DNA of 6,208 bases from Deltaproteobacteria bacterium. GTDB taxonomy: Bacteria > Myxococcota_A > Polyangia > HGW-17. The translations under genes and the position numbers were made by a program. Positions 1 to 5,609 of the stretch are shown here, piece by piece (within the stretch, counting starts at the first letter, position 1; every line of letters starts with the position of its first letter). The notes beneath the pieces are model-generated. The model saw only the letters and a list, made by a program, of their open reading frames with translations. It ran no database searches and was not told where the DNA came from. Location of the stretch: assembly GCA_003249585.1 (NCBI GenBank), contig QKIM01000406.1, forward strand, positions 1 through 6,208, in the 5' to 3' direction.

Positions 1-154
1 AACGGTGGGAACCGTTTGTCTCGGCCAGCTGGTTCGCGCGTTTGCGGAATTCCCGGGCGAACTGTCGGTCGATGTCCCGCTTGGGGGTGATCATGATGAT
101 GAACGAGTCCTCAGAGAGCTCAATATCGTATTGATCTGATTCGTAGGCCTTCAT
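1..154 (-). CDS. Hypothetical protein, 5' end only (runs off the left edge)
   Basis: Fifty-one codons are visible from ATG at 154-152, beginning MKAYESDQYDIELSEDSF and ending near AETNGSHR at the window edge. An in-frame TAG at 169-167 lies four codons upstream with no other start codon between, so this start is the only ATG option. No good ribosome binding site precedes it. The N-terminus is acidic and followed by a hydrophobic strand (FIIMI), then a charged, probably helical stretch rich in Arg and Lys. That strand-then-helix layout faintly recalls small STAS/SpoIIAA-like proteins, but too little is present to assign a family. It lies 153 bases beyond the membrane-protein gene that ends the hyp operon. 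No minus-strand terminator separates them, so it could be read through or have its own promoter. The function is unknown. Confidence 0.7.
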   Translation of the reverse strand, partial: MKAYESDQYDIELSEDSFIIMITPKRDIDRQFAREFRKRANQLAETNGSHR

Positions 155-163
155 GAGGACTTC

Positions 164-191
164 ATTCTACCGGGGCCCCGGGAGAATGCAA
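164..191 (-). promoter_or_regulatory. Weak candidate sigma-70 type promoter for the leftmost gene
   Basis: On the minus strand TAGAAT (169-164, five of six matches to TATAAT) sits 16 bases after TTGCAT (191-186, three of six matches to TTGACA). The spacer contains the GC palindrome at 170-181. Transcription from it would start almost at the ATG of the leftmost gene, giving a leader of only a few bases. This would fit the lack of a ribosome binding site there. The -35 match is poor and the call rests only on the motif and its position. Confidence 0.25.
170..181. repeat. 12-base perfect GC palindrome
   Basis: The sequence CCGGGGCCCCGG is fully self-complementary with no loop. It lies 16 bases upstream of the leftmost gene's start codon and inside the spacer of the candidate promoter. 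It could be a protein binding site, or simply a chance product of high GC content. It lacks a loop and a T-tract, so it does not look like a terminator. Confidence 0.4.
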
Positions 192-225
192 TACGGATTT
201 TCCTGAGGATGGATTTTTTTTCTTT

Positions 226-260
226 AGCTGTAATGCGCGTATGCCGCGCTACAGTTTTTT
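226..260 (+). terminator. Intrinsic terminator-like hairpin, plus-strand orientation
   Basis: CTGTA (228-232) and GCGCG (235-239) pair with CGCGC (245-249) and TACAG (250-254) around a five-base loop, with a two-base AT bulge on the left arm. A226 and G227 can extend the stem with T256 and T255. Six T residues follow at 255-260. This is the classic shape of a rho-independent terminator for transcription along the plus strand. On the minus strand the stem is followed by an A-rich tract, so it should not terminate the hyp operon. No plus-strand gene is visible just upstream, which makes the orientation odd. It might stop antisense RNA from entering the hyp operon or end a small RNA. Confidence 0.6.
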
Positions 261-307
261 CAGCGCCGTTGATGCGGGGGGGGCCAGGGGACACGCGGGG
301 CGGAAGG

Positions 308-625
308 TCAACTGTGGAGGAGGCCCTTGATGACAATGGCGATCCAGGGGAGCAGGACGCTGCTGGTGGCCAGCGTGAGGGCCGTGCCCATGGGCACGGT
401 TCCCGCGAAGGCGAAGAGAACGAACCCGGCCACCAGTGGCCAGATCCCCGCGAACACGAAGGTCTGCCCTTTGTGACGCAGGCCACGCATGGTCTCTCTG
501 TTGGTGGGGGGCACGTGGCCCCTCCCTTCGGGCGGGTGTTTGCCCAGCAGGAGGAGGACGCCAGCCACGAGCTCGAGGAGTCCCACGAGGGTGATGAGAA
601 AGAGAGGAGGCCAGGGCGCGGTCAT
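308..625 (-). CDS. Small predicted inner-membrane protein, about three membrane segments
   Basis: This is a 105-residue protein I do not recognise. Hydrophobic segments lie at about residues 6-28, 54-75 and 77-99. The loop between the first two (about 29-53) is rich in Arg, Lys and His, which by the positive-inside rule places it in the cytoplasm, with the N-terminus outside and the C-terminus (KGLLHS) inside. The start codon (625-623) follows the hypE stop codon by one base (TGA-A-ATG). There is no ribosome binding site of its own, so translation is probably coupled to hypE. It is the last gene of the hyp operon before the 153-base gap. Its position suggests co-expression with hydrogenase maturation, but no function can be read from the sequence. 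A coding shadow is unlikely given the coherent topology and the tight junction with hypE. Confidence 0.75.
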   Translation of the reverse strand: MTAPWPPLFLITLVGLLELVAGVLLLLGKHPPEGRGHVPPTNRETMRGLRHKGQTFVFAGIWPLVAGFVLFAFAGTVPMGTALTLATSSVLLPWIAIVIKGLLHS

Positions 626-626
626 T

Positions 627-1613
627 TCAGCAGATGCGGGGCAGCTGGACGCTTTCCAGCATGGAGAGTCTGCGCCGGCCGCCGATCGCGGTCTCCATGG
701 TCAGGGCGGCGGGGCCCCTGTAGACCGTGGCGATGCGCGCAGCCCCAGGCCCCATGACCTCCAGAAGGGGGCCCTCGGCCTCGGGCCCGCACACGACCAC
801 GAGCTTGCCTTCGTTGGCCAGGTAGAGGGGGTCGAAGCCCACCAGCTCGCACACCCCGCGCACCTCTTTGTCCACGGGGAGCGACTCCTCGTCCACGGTG
901 ACGGCCACCCCGGAATGTTCGCAGATCTCCCACAGAGCCGAGGCCACCCCGCCCCGGGTCGGATCCTTGATCGCCCGGATCTCCGGCGTGGTCGCCAGCA
1001 GCCTCTGCACCAGGTGATTCAGGGGGGTCGCGTCGCTCTCGATGGACGTGGAGAAGGGGAGCTTCTCCCGCACGGCGAAGAGGGCGACCTCATGGTTCCC
1101 CATGGGGCCGCTGACCAGGATCACATCGCCGGGCCGGGCGTTGTGGGTGGAGAGGTCGACGCCCGCGGGGATGGCTCCGACGCCCGCGGTGTTGATGAAG
1201 ATCCCGTCGCCCTTGCCGCGCTCCACGACCTTGGTGTCCCCCGTGACGATGCGGACCCCTGCCTCCCGTGCCGTGGCGGCGATGGAGGCCAGGATGCGAT
1301 CCAGGTCAGCCAGGGGGAACCCCTCCTCGAGGATGAAGGCGAGGGTCAGGTACAGGGGGTCGGCGCCCGCCGTGGAGAGATCGTTGACCGTCCCACAGAC
1401 GGCGAGGCGGCCAATGTCGCCCCCGGGGAAGAAGAGGGGGTGGACCACATAACTGTCCGTGGTGAGGGCCAGCCGGGACCCCGCGGGGAGATCCAGGACG
1501 GCGGCGTCGTCCATGCGGGTGAGCAGGTCGTTGCCGAGGTGGCCCACGACACTCTTCTGGATGAAGTCGTGCATGACCCTTCCGCCGGCGCCGTGATTCA
1601 TGGTGATGTTCAT
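627..1613 (-). CDS. hypE: HypE, carbamoyl dehydratase of [NiFe]-hydrogenase maturation
   Basis: HypE accepts a carbamoyl group from HypF on its C-terminal cysteine and dehydrates it with ATP to a thiocyanate, the source of the cyanide ligands of the hydrogenase iron. It is a cytoplasmic protein of the PurM/AIR-synthase fold. The 328 residues match the family length. Visible motifs are HGAGG (7-11), DDAAVL (35-40), TTDSYVV (51-57), FFPGGDIG (61-68), GTVNDL (74-79), EEGFPL (96-101), VTGDTKVV (123-130), DPTRGG (217-222), LANEGK (265-270) and the C-terminal PRIC with the acceptor Cys328. The start at 1613 is chosen because AGAGGAAG lies four bases upstream; an in-frame ATG at 1601 is the alternative. 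It begins 11 bases after hypD. Small departures from the usual family text are GPMGNHEVALF (169-179), where GDHG is common, and SDATPL (193-198), where SDCAPL is common; neither touches the acceptor cysteine. Confidence 0.97.
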   Translation of the reverse strand: MNITMNHGAGGRVMHDFIQKSVVGHLGNDLLTRMDDAAVLDLPAGSRLALTTDSYVVHPLFFPGGDIGRLAVCGTVNDLSTAGADPLYLTLAFILEEGFPLADLDRILASIAATAREAGVRIVTGDTKVVERGKGDGIFINTAGVGAIPAGVDLSTHNARPGDVILVSGPMGNHEVALFAVREKLPFSTSIESDATPLNHLVQRLLATTPEIRAIKDPTRGGVASALWEICEHSGVAVTVDEESLPVDKEVRGVCELVGFDPLYLANEGKLVVVCGPEAEGPLLEVMGPGAARIATVYRGPAALTMETAIGGRRRLSMLESVQLPRIC

Positions 1614-1617
1614 GGTG

Positions 1618-1625
1618 CTTCCTCT
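1618..1625 (-). promoter_or_regulatory. Ribosome binding site of hypE
   Basis: AGAGGAAG on the minus strand ends four bases before the ATG at 1613, with the AGGA core six bases away. It abuts the hypD stop codon at 1627-1625. It favours 1613 over the in-frame ATG at 1601. Confidence 0.7.
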
Positions 1626-2683
1626 CACAGGTTGTACTTGAACCAGGCCGCGCAGGTCCCTTCGGTGGAGACCATGCAGGGGCCGACGGGGAAGGAGGGG
1701 GTGCAGGTCTTCCCGAAGTGCCGGCACTGATCCGGCAGGGCCTTGCCCATGAGGATGGCGCCGCACAGGCACCCGGCAGGTTCGGGAACCTCACGCTCGG
1801 CCAGATCGAAGCGGCGAACCGCATCGAAGTCCTTGTATTCGGACCGGATCGCCAGCCCGCTTGCGGGGATCGTGCCGATACCGCGCCAGGAAGCGTCACA
1901 GGGCTCGAACACCTGGAACATCGTCCCCATGGCTTTCGGGTTGCCTTCCTCACGGACGATCCGAGGGTAGTTGTTGATGGGACGGCTGTCGCCCGCCATA
2001 CAGGCCTTCACGAGAAGGTAAAGGCTCTCCATGATGTCCAGGGGCTCGAAGCCCGCGACAACGGACGAAACGCGGGAGTCCTTCAGGAAATCGTAATAGA
2101 TTCTTCCCGTTATGGCGCTCACGTGGCCGGGGAGGATGAACCCCGAGAGCCGCGAGGTTGGATCCGAGAGGAGCAGCTGCAGGGCAGGGGGGACCACCTT
2201 GTGCATGGAGAGGACAGTGAAATTGGAGAGCCCTTCCCTGTGTGCCTGGAGGATGGCCGCGGCCATGAGGGGCGCCGTGGTCTCGAAGCCGATGCCCAGC
2301 AGGACCACCTGCTTGTCGGGGGTGCTGCGCGCGAGCTCCAGCGCGTCGAGGGGAGAGTAGATCACCTTGACGTTTGCCGCTGATCCGAGGGTGCGCTCCT
2401 CGCCGGGCACCTTGATCATGTCGCCGAAGGTGGCCACGATGACGCCGGGCGTGTCCCCAAGAGAGATGGCCCGCTCGATGTCTCCCGCCGAGGTCACGCA
2501 GACAGGGCAGCCGGGGCCGCTGACGATGGAGACGTTCTCGGGGAGCAGAGACTTGATGCCGTGGCGGGCGATGGCCATGGTGTGGGTCCCGCACACCTCC
2601 ATGAAGGTGAGCGGTCTTCGCGCCTCGGTGGCCAGGGCCATTGAGAGCAGGGATACCTTTTCCTTAAGCGTCGCGCTGTGCAT
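1625..2683 (-). CDS. hypD: HypD, iron-sulfur scaffold for Fe(CN)2CO assembly
   Basis: HypD forms a complex with HypC in the cytoplasm on which the iron atom receives its cyanide and carbon monoxide ligands. It carries a [4Fe-4S] cluster and redox-active cysteines. The 352-residue product is of normal family length. Motifs in order are EVCGTHT (29-35, Cys31 being the iron-binding cysteine of the family), GPGCPVC (56-62, redox pair Cys59/Cys62), GIGFETTAP (130-138), HKVVPPA (161-167), LPGHVSAITG (184-193) and the Cys-rich tail with Cys305, 307, 320, 327, 336 and 344, including CTPSFPVGPCMVSTEGTCAA (327-346), from which the cluster ligands come. The start at 2683 overlaps the end of hypC by 20 bases and is preceded by GAGG at seven bases. 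HypE follows after 11 bases. The overlap suggests translational coupling of hypC and hypD, whose products act as a complex. Confidence 0.98.
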   Translation of the reverse strand: MHSATLKEKVSLLSMALATEARRPLTFMEVCGTHTMAIARHGIKSLLPENVSIVSGPGCPVCVTSAGDIERAISLGDTPGVIVATFGDMIKVPGEERTLGSAANVKVIYSPLDALELARSTPDKQVVLLGIGFETTAPLMAAAILQAHREGLSNFTVLSMHKVVPPALQLLLSDPTSRLSGFILPGHVSAITGRIYYDFLKDSRVSSVVAGFEPLDIMESLYLLVKACMAGDSRPINNYPRIVREEGNPKAMGTMFQVFEPCDASWRGIGTIPASGLAIRSEYKDFDAVRRFDLAEREVPEPAGCLCGAILMGKALPDQCRHFGKTCTPSFPVGPCMVSTEGTCAAWFKYNL

Positions 2684-2915
2684 CTTCCTGCCTCACCCGT
2701 TCGTAGAATTCCTCAAACAGCGCCAGCTTGTCCTGGGCAGCCTCCTCGGTGTAGACCTCGATGATGTATCCGGCGTGGAGGAGCACCCAGTCCCCCTCCT
2801 TCACCTCGTCGACGAGAGCCGTCCCCACCTCGAGGGAGACCCCGTCGACCTGAACCGTGGCGAGCCCCTCCCGGGGACCGATGGCCGTTACCTGAACCGG
2901 GACCGCGAGACACAT
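2664..2915 (-). CDS. hypC: HypC, iron carrier and chaperone of hydrogenase maturation
   Basis: HypC is a small OB-fold protein that partners HypD while the Fe(CN)2CO group is built and then delivers it to the hydrogenase large subunit. The 83-residue product begins MCLAVP, with the essential Cys2 (exposed after removal of Met1), and has GDWVLLHAGY (41-50) with the conserved His47. The length is typical (about 75-95 residues). The C-terminal part (about 54-83) is a charged helix, as in the family. The start is fixed by the MCLAVP signature and by an excellent ribosome binding site, AGGAAGGAG, eight bases upstream, which lies within the last codons of the preceding lipoprotein gene. Only two bases separate that gene's stop codon from this ATG. 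The 3' end overlaps hypD by 20 bases. Confidence 0.98.
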   Translation of the reverse strand: MCLAVPVQVTAIGPREGLATVQVDGVSLEVGTALVDEVKEGDWVLLHAGYIIEVYTEEAAQDKLALFEEFYERVRQEDAQRDA

Positions 2916-2917
2916 GG

Positions 2918-3310
2918 CTAACGCTCCTTCCTCGCACGGCGGATAGCCGTGACGTGCGCGAGAATCCGGGGCTCTCGGCGACCGCGCCAGTGCAGCTTCG
3001 CCCGGATCCGGAAGTGTTTCTCCATCCCGGGGGCCAGGGACTTGCCGTCCCCGCCGGGGACCAGGACCACGGCCTTCTCCAGGATCTTCCGACCGCAGGG
3101 GGTGGTGAAGGTGAAGGTGGTCTCTACGCGGGTCAGCGTGTCCGGTCCACGGTTGCGCAGGCGGCCGGAGAGGATCCCACCCTCATACTGGAGGTCGGAC
3201 AGGGCGATGTCCCCGGTGGACCTGGAAACACTGGCCTTTTCGTTGCCAGGGGCGCAGGATGAGAGAAAAATAACAATGGAAACAATAAGGATGTGCAGTT
3301 TCATGTCCAT
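2918..3310 (-). CDS. Predicted small lipoprotein with an FxLYD-like beta-sandwich region
   Basis: This 130-residue protein starts MDMKLHILIVSIVIFLSSC: a short positively charged end, a hydrophobic core and the lipobox LSSC, with Cys19 as the predicted lipidated residue. It is therefore probably exported and anchored to a membrane, most likely facing the periplasm. The mature part (about residues 45-118) has the pattern GRLRNRGPDTLTRV, TFTFTTPCGRKI and a later LAPGMEKHFRI. This resembles FxLYD/DUF3426-type immunoglobulin-like domains, which read as G-x-(V/L)-x-N-x-G, then alternating hydrophobic strands, then a PG-x3-x-F turn. The tail is strongly basic (RRARKER). The start at 3310 is chosen because CAGGG lies nine bases upstream; ATG at 3304 is the alternative and keeps the signal peptide. 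It lies 28 bases after hypF and 2 bases before hypC, so it is firmly inside the operon. It is not a standard maturation gene, and any link to hydrogenase is inferred from position only. Confidence 0.85.
   Translation of the reverse strand: MDMKLHILIVSIVIFLSSCAPGNEKASVSRSTGDIALSDLQYEGGILSGRLRNRGPDTLTRVETTFTFTTPCGRKILEKAVVLVPGGDGKSLAPGMEKHFRIRAKLHWRGRREPRILAHVTAIRRARKER
2924..2932 (-). promoter_or_regulatory. Strong ribosome binding site of hypC inside the lipoprotein gene
   Basis: AGGAAGGAG on the minus strand ends eight bases before the hypC ATG. It encodes part of the last residues (RKER) of the upstream lipoprotein. It is the best Shine-Dalgarno match in the window, which suggests that hypC is translated at a high level from within the operon and that the lipoprotein's basic tail is shaped partly by this signal. 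Confidence 0.8.
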
Positions 3311-3338
3311 GAGGGTGTACCCTGTCGGGGCTCCATGA

Positions 3339-5609
3339 TCAAGCCTTTTTCTGGTGGTGGTCGGGCTCTCCGGGGCCAGGATGCACGATCTGCCCGAGGG
3401 CGATTCCCCCATCGTTGACGGGGAAGCGTTCATTGACCAGGAGGGGGATGCCCTCACGGTCCAGGCTGCGCCGCAGGGCGGAGAGCAGGAGGGAATTCTG
3501 GAAGACTCCCCCGGACGCGGCCACCTTCAGGGGGCGCTCCCTGACGACCACGGTGAGGAGACTCTCCACAAACCACTGGTGAAAGCGCAGCGCCCTCTTC
3601 TCCACGGGATCGCGGTCGTCCAGGAGGGCGCTGATCATGGGCTCGAACCGGATCACCCTGGGCGCGTCCCCCTCAATGACGACAGGGTAGCTGCCGTCCA
3701 CAGGCCCCGACTGCTCCGCTGCCTGCTGGAGCATAATGGCGGCGCGACCTTCGTAACCGCTCTCCAGGCAGATGCCGAGCAGGGCCGACACCCCGTCGAA
3801 GAGCCGGCCCGCGCTTGAGGTCAAGGGGGAGTTGATCCCGCGGTCCATGAGGAACTCCATGGCCTTCATGCGATCCGGGGGGAAGGGGAGGCGTGAAGGG
3901 GCGATGCCGGCTGTCCGGGCCAGGGCCATGGCGATGCGGTCCGTCTCGTGGATGGCCTGTTCCCCGCCGGGGAGGGGGAAGGTGGCGAGGTGGGCCGCCC
4001 GCCGCGCTTCGGGGCAGGTGGGAAGGACCTGAAGAAATTCGCAGCCCCAGATGGTCCCATCGGGCCCGTAGCCCGTGCCGTCACAGGAGATCCCCAGGAC
4101 CGGCGAGTCCAGGGCGTCGTGCTCGGCCAGGACGCTGAGGATGTGGGCGTGGTGATGAAAGACCCGGTGCACCGGGACGTCGGGCGACAGGGCCGGGAGC
4201 TGCGGTGTGGCGTTCTCGTAGCCGGGGTGGGCGTCGGTGACCAGGCGCACGGGCGTAACCTCGAGGAGCCCCGCGAGATCCTCGATTTGTGATCGCTGCC
4301 AGTCGAGGTTGCGGACATCCATGAGGTCGCCGATGTGCTGCGAAAGGGTGATGCGGCCACCTTTTGAGAGGGCGAAGCAGTTCTTGAGGTTGGCCCCGTA
4401 GGCCAGGGAATCGGGGAGCTGCCGGCCGTTCGGAAGCGTCGGGCTCAGCGTCACGGGGACCTGTCCACGGGCGCGGCGCAGCCAGTGGGTACGGCCCTCG
4501 ACGATCTGGGCGATGGAGTCGTCGCACCGGTGGACGATGGCCCGATCGTGGGTCAGCACGTTGTCGCAGAGCCCCTGGCTCATGAGGGCCAGGATCTCGT
4601 CGTCCGTGGCGGCCAGTGGTTCGTCCCTAAGGTTGGCGCTGGTCATCACCAGCACCTCGAAGGGGGCAAGGAGCAGGTGGTGCAGGGGCGTGTAGGGCAA
4701 CATGATGCCCAGGCGGTTGTTGTCCGGGGAGACGGCATCCAGAGCGGCATTCCGCTTCTTCAGCAGCACGATGGGGGCCGCCGGCCCCATGAGCAGCAGC
4801 TCTTCGGCCTCAGAGACATCGCAGAACCGGCGTGCCACATCCAGATCCCGGGCCATGAGGGCGAAGGCCTTGCAGGGGCGTCGCTTGAGCGTGCGGATGC
4901 GCTCAAGGGCGCCGGGGATGGTGGGGTCCAGCGCGAGGTTGAACCCGCCGAGGCCCTTGACGGCCCAGATTTCTCCGTTTGCGATGCCTCGGATGCAGGC
5001 CGCCAGTGCGGCGGCACCGGTAGCCGTCCCGTCGAGGAGGGTGAGGGATGGACCGCAGTCAGGACAGGCATTGGGCTGCGCATGGAACCGGCGGTTCAGC
5101 GGGTCTTCGTATTCGGCGGCGCACTGGGGGCACATGGGGAAGGCCCCCATGGACGTGAGGTGGCGGTCGTAGGGGCGATCTCTGATGATGGTGAACCGCG
5201 GACCGCAGTTGGTGCAGTTGGTGAAGGGGTACCCGAATCGCCGGTCAGTCGGGTCGAGGATCTCCCGCCTGCAGTCGGCGCAGGTGGCCAGATCCGGGGA
5301 AATGGCCGCCTCCTTGCTCAGTCCGGTGTCGTCGCTCCTGAGGATGGTGAAGTCATCGTCTCCCAAGGGGGCGACCGCGGTCACCTCAAAGGAGGCGATG
5401 GAGGAGAGGGGCGGCGGCGAGGTGCGCAGCCGGTCGATGAAACCGTGTACCGCCTCCGGGGGGCCCTCCACCTCGACGGTGACCCCCTCGACATTGTTGC
5501 AGACCGTCCCCGTCAGGTTGAAGGCACGCGCGTAGGTGTAAACCGTGGGGCGGAATCCGACGCCCTGGACTATGCCCGTGATGCGGATTCGATTTCGCTG
5601 TCGAGCCAT
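3339..5609 (-). CDS. hypF: HypF, carbamoyltransferase of [NiFe]-hydrogenase maturation
   Basis: HypF converts carbamoyl phosphate and ATP to carbamoyl-adenylate and moves the carbamoyl group to the C-terminal cysteine of HypE, in the cytoplasm. The 756 residues match the family (about 750). Domains in order: acylphosphatase (about 5-91) with VQGVGFRP (14-21, catalytic Arg20) and Asn38; a double zinc finger with pairs Cys110/113, 132/135, 160/163 and 182/185, spaced 18-24-18 as in the family; a YrdC-like domain (about 197-385) with LKRRPCKAFALM (241-252) and MTSANLRDEP (322-331); and a Kae1-like domain (about 400-745) with HHHAH (485-489), SCDGTGYGPDG (508-518), SSAGRLFDGVSALLG (598-612) and ASGGVFQN (698-705). 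The reading frame stays open well upstream through hypB, but homology begins at RIRITGIVQGVGFRP, so ATG at 5609 is chosen; GTG at 5618 is an alternative. It overlaps hypB by 40 bases, implying coupling. One oddity is Ala248 in the RPxKP motif. Confidence 0.97.
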   Translation of the reverse strand: MARQRNRIRITGIVQGVGFRPTVYTYARAFNLTGTVCNNVEGVTVEVEGPPEAVHGFIDRLRTSPPPLSSIASFEVTAVAPLGDDDFTILRSDDTGLSKEAAISPDLATCADCRREILDPTDRRFGYPFTNCTNCGPRFTIIRDRPYDRHLTSMGAFPMCPQCAAEYEDPLNRRFHAQPNACPDCGPSLTLLDGTATGAAALAACIRGIANGEIWAVKGLGGFNLALDPTIPGALERIRTLKRRPCKAFALMARDLDVARRFCDVSEAEELLLMGPAAPIVLLKKRNAALDAVSPDNNRLGIMLPYTPLHHLLLAPFEVLVMTSANLRDEPLAATDDEILALMSQGLCDNVLTHDRAIVHRCDDSIAQIVEGRTHWLRRARGQVPVTLSPTLPNGRQLPDSLAYGANLKNCFALSKGGRITLSQHIGDLMDVRNLDWQRSQIEDLAGLLEVTPVRLVTDAHPGYENATPQLPALSPDVPVHRVFHHHAHILSVLAEHDALDSPVLGISCDGTGYGPDGTIWGCEFLQVLPTCPEARRAAHLATFPLPGGEQAIHETDRIAMALARTAGIAPSRLPFPPDRMKAMEFLMDRGINSPLTSSAGRLFDGVSALLGICLESGYEGRAAIMLQQAAEQSGPVDGSYPVVIEGDAPRVIRFEPMISALLDDRDPVEKRALRFHQWFVESLLTVVVRERPLKVAASGGVFQNSLLLSALRRSLDREGIPLLVNERFPVNDGGIALGQIVHPGPGEPDHHQKKA

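Noticed and set aside
186..206. Six-codon plus-strand ORF after a GGGAGA-like sequence in the intergenic gap, upstream of the terminator-like hairpin
   Set aside because: It is too short to distinguish from chance and there is no promoter. A leader-peptide attenuator was considered, but no plus-strand gene follows the hairpin.
226..260. The hairpin as terminator of the hyp operon
   Set aside because: On the minus strand the stem is followed by an A-rich tract and no T-tract, so it does not fit a rho-independent terminator in the operon's direction.
270..290. Sigma-54 promoter-like TGGCC...GC on the minus strand
   Set aside because: The GG and GC elements are two bases too close, and the match arises from the C-run.
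489..1730. Long plus-strand open frame of 413 codons opposite hypE and the end of hypD
   Set aside because: It lies antisense to hypE, whose motifs are unmistakable. Its translation is low-complexity (rich in Gly, Asp, His, Val) and it arises from GC bias in the third codon position.
3311..3457. Possible N-terminal extension of the lipoprotein to an ATG at 3457
   Set aside because: It would overlap the end of hypF by over 100 bases and bury the signal peptide and lipobox in the interior of the protein. The start at 3310 restores a normal lipoprotein.
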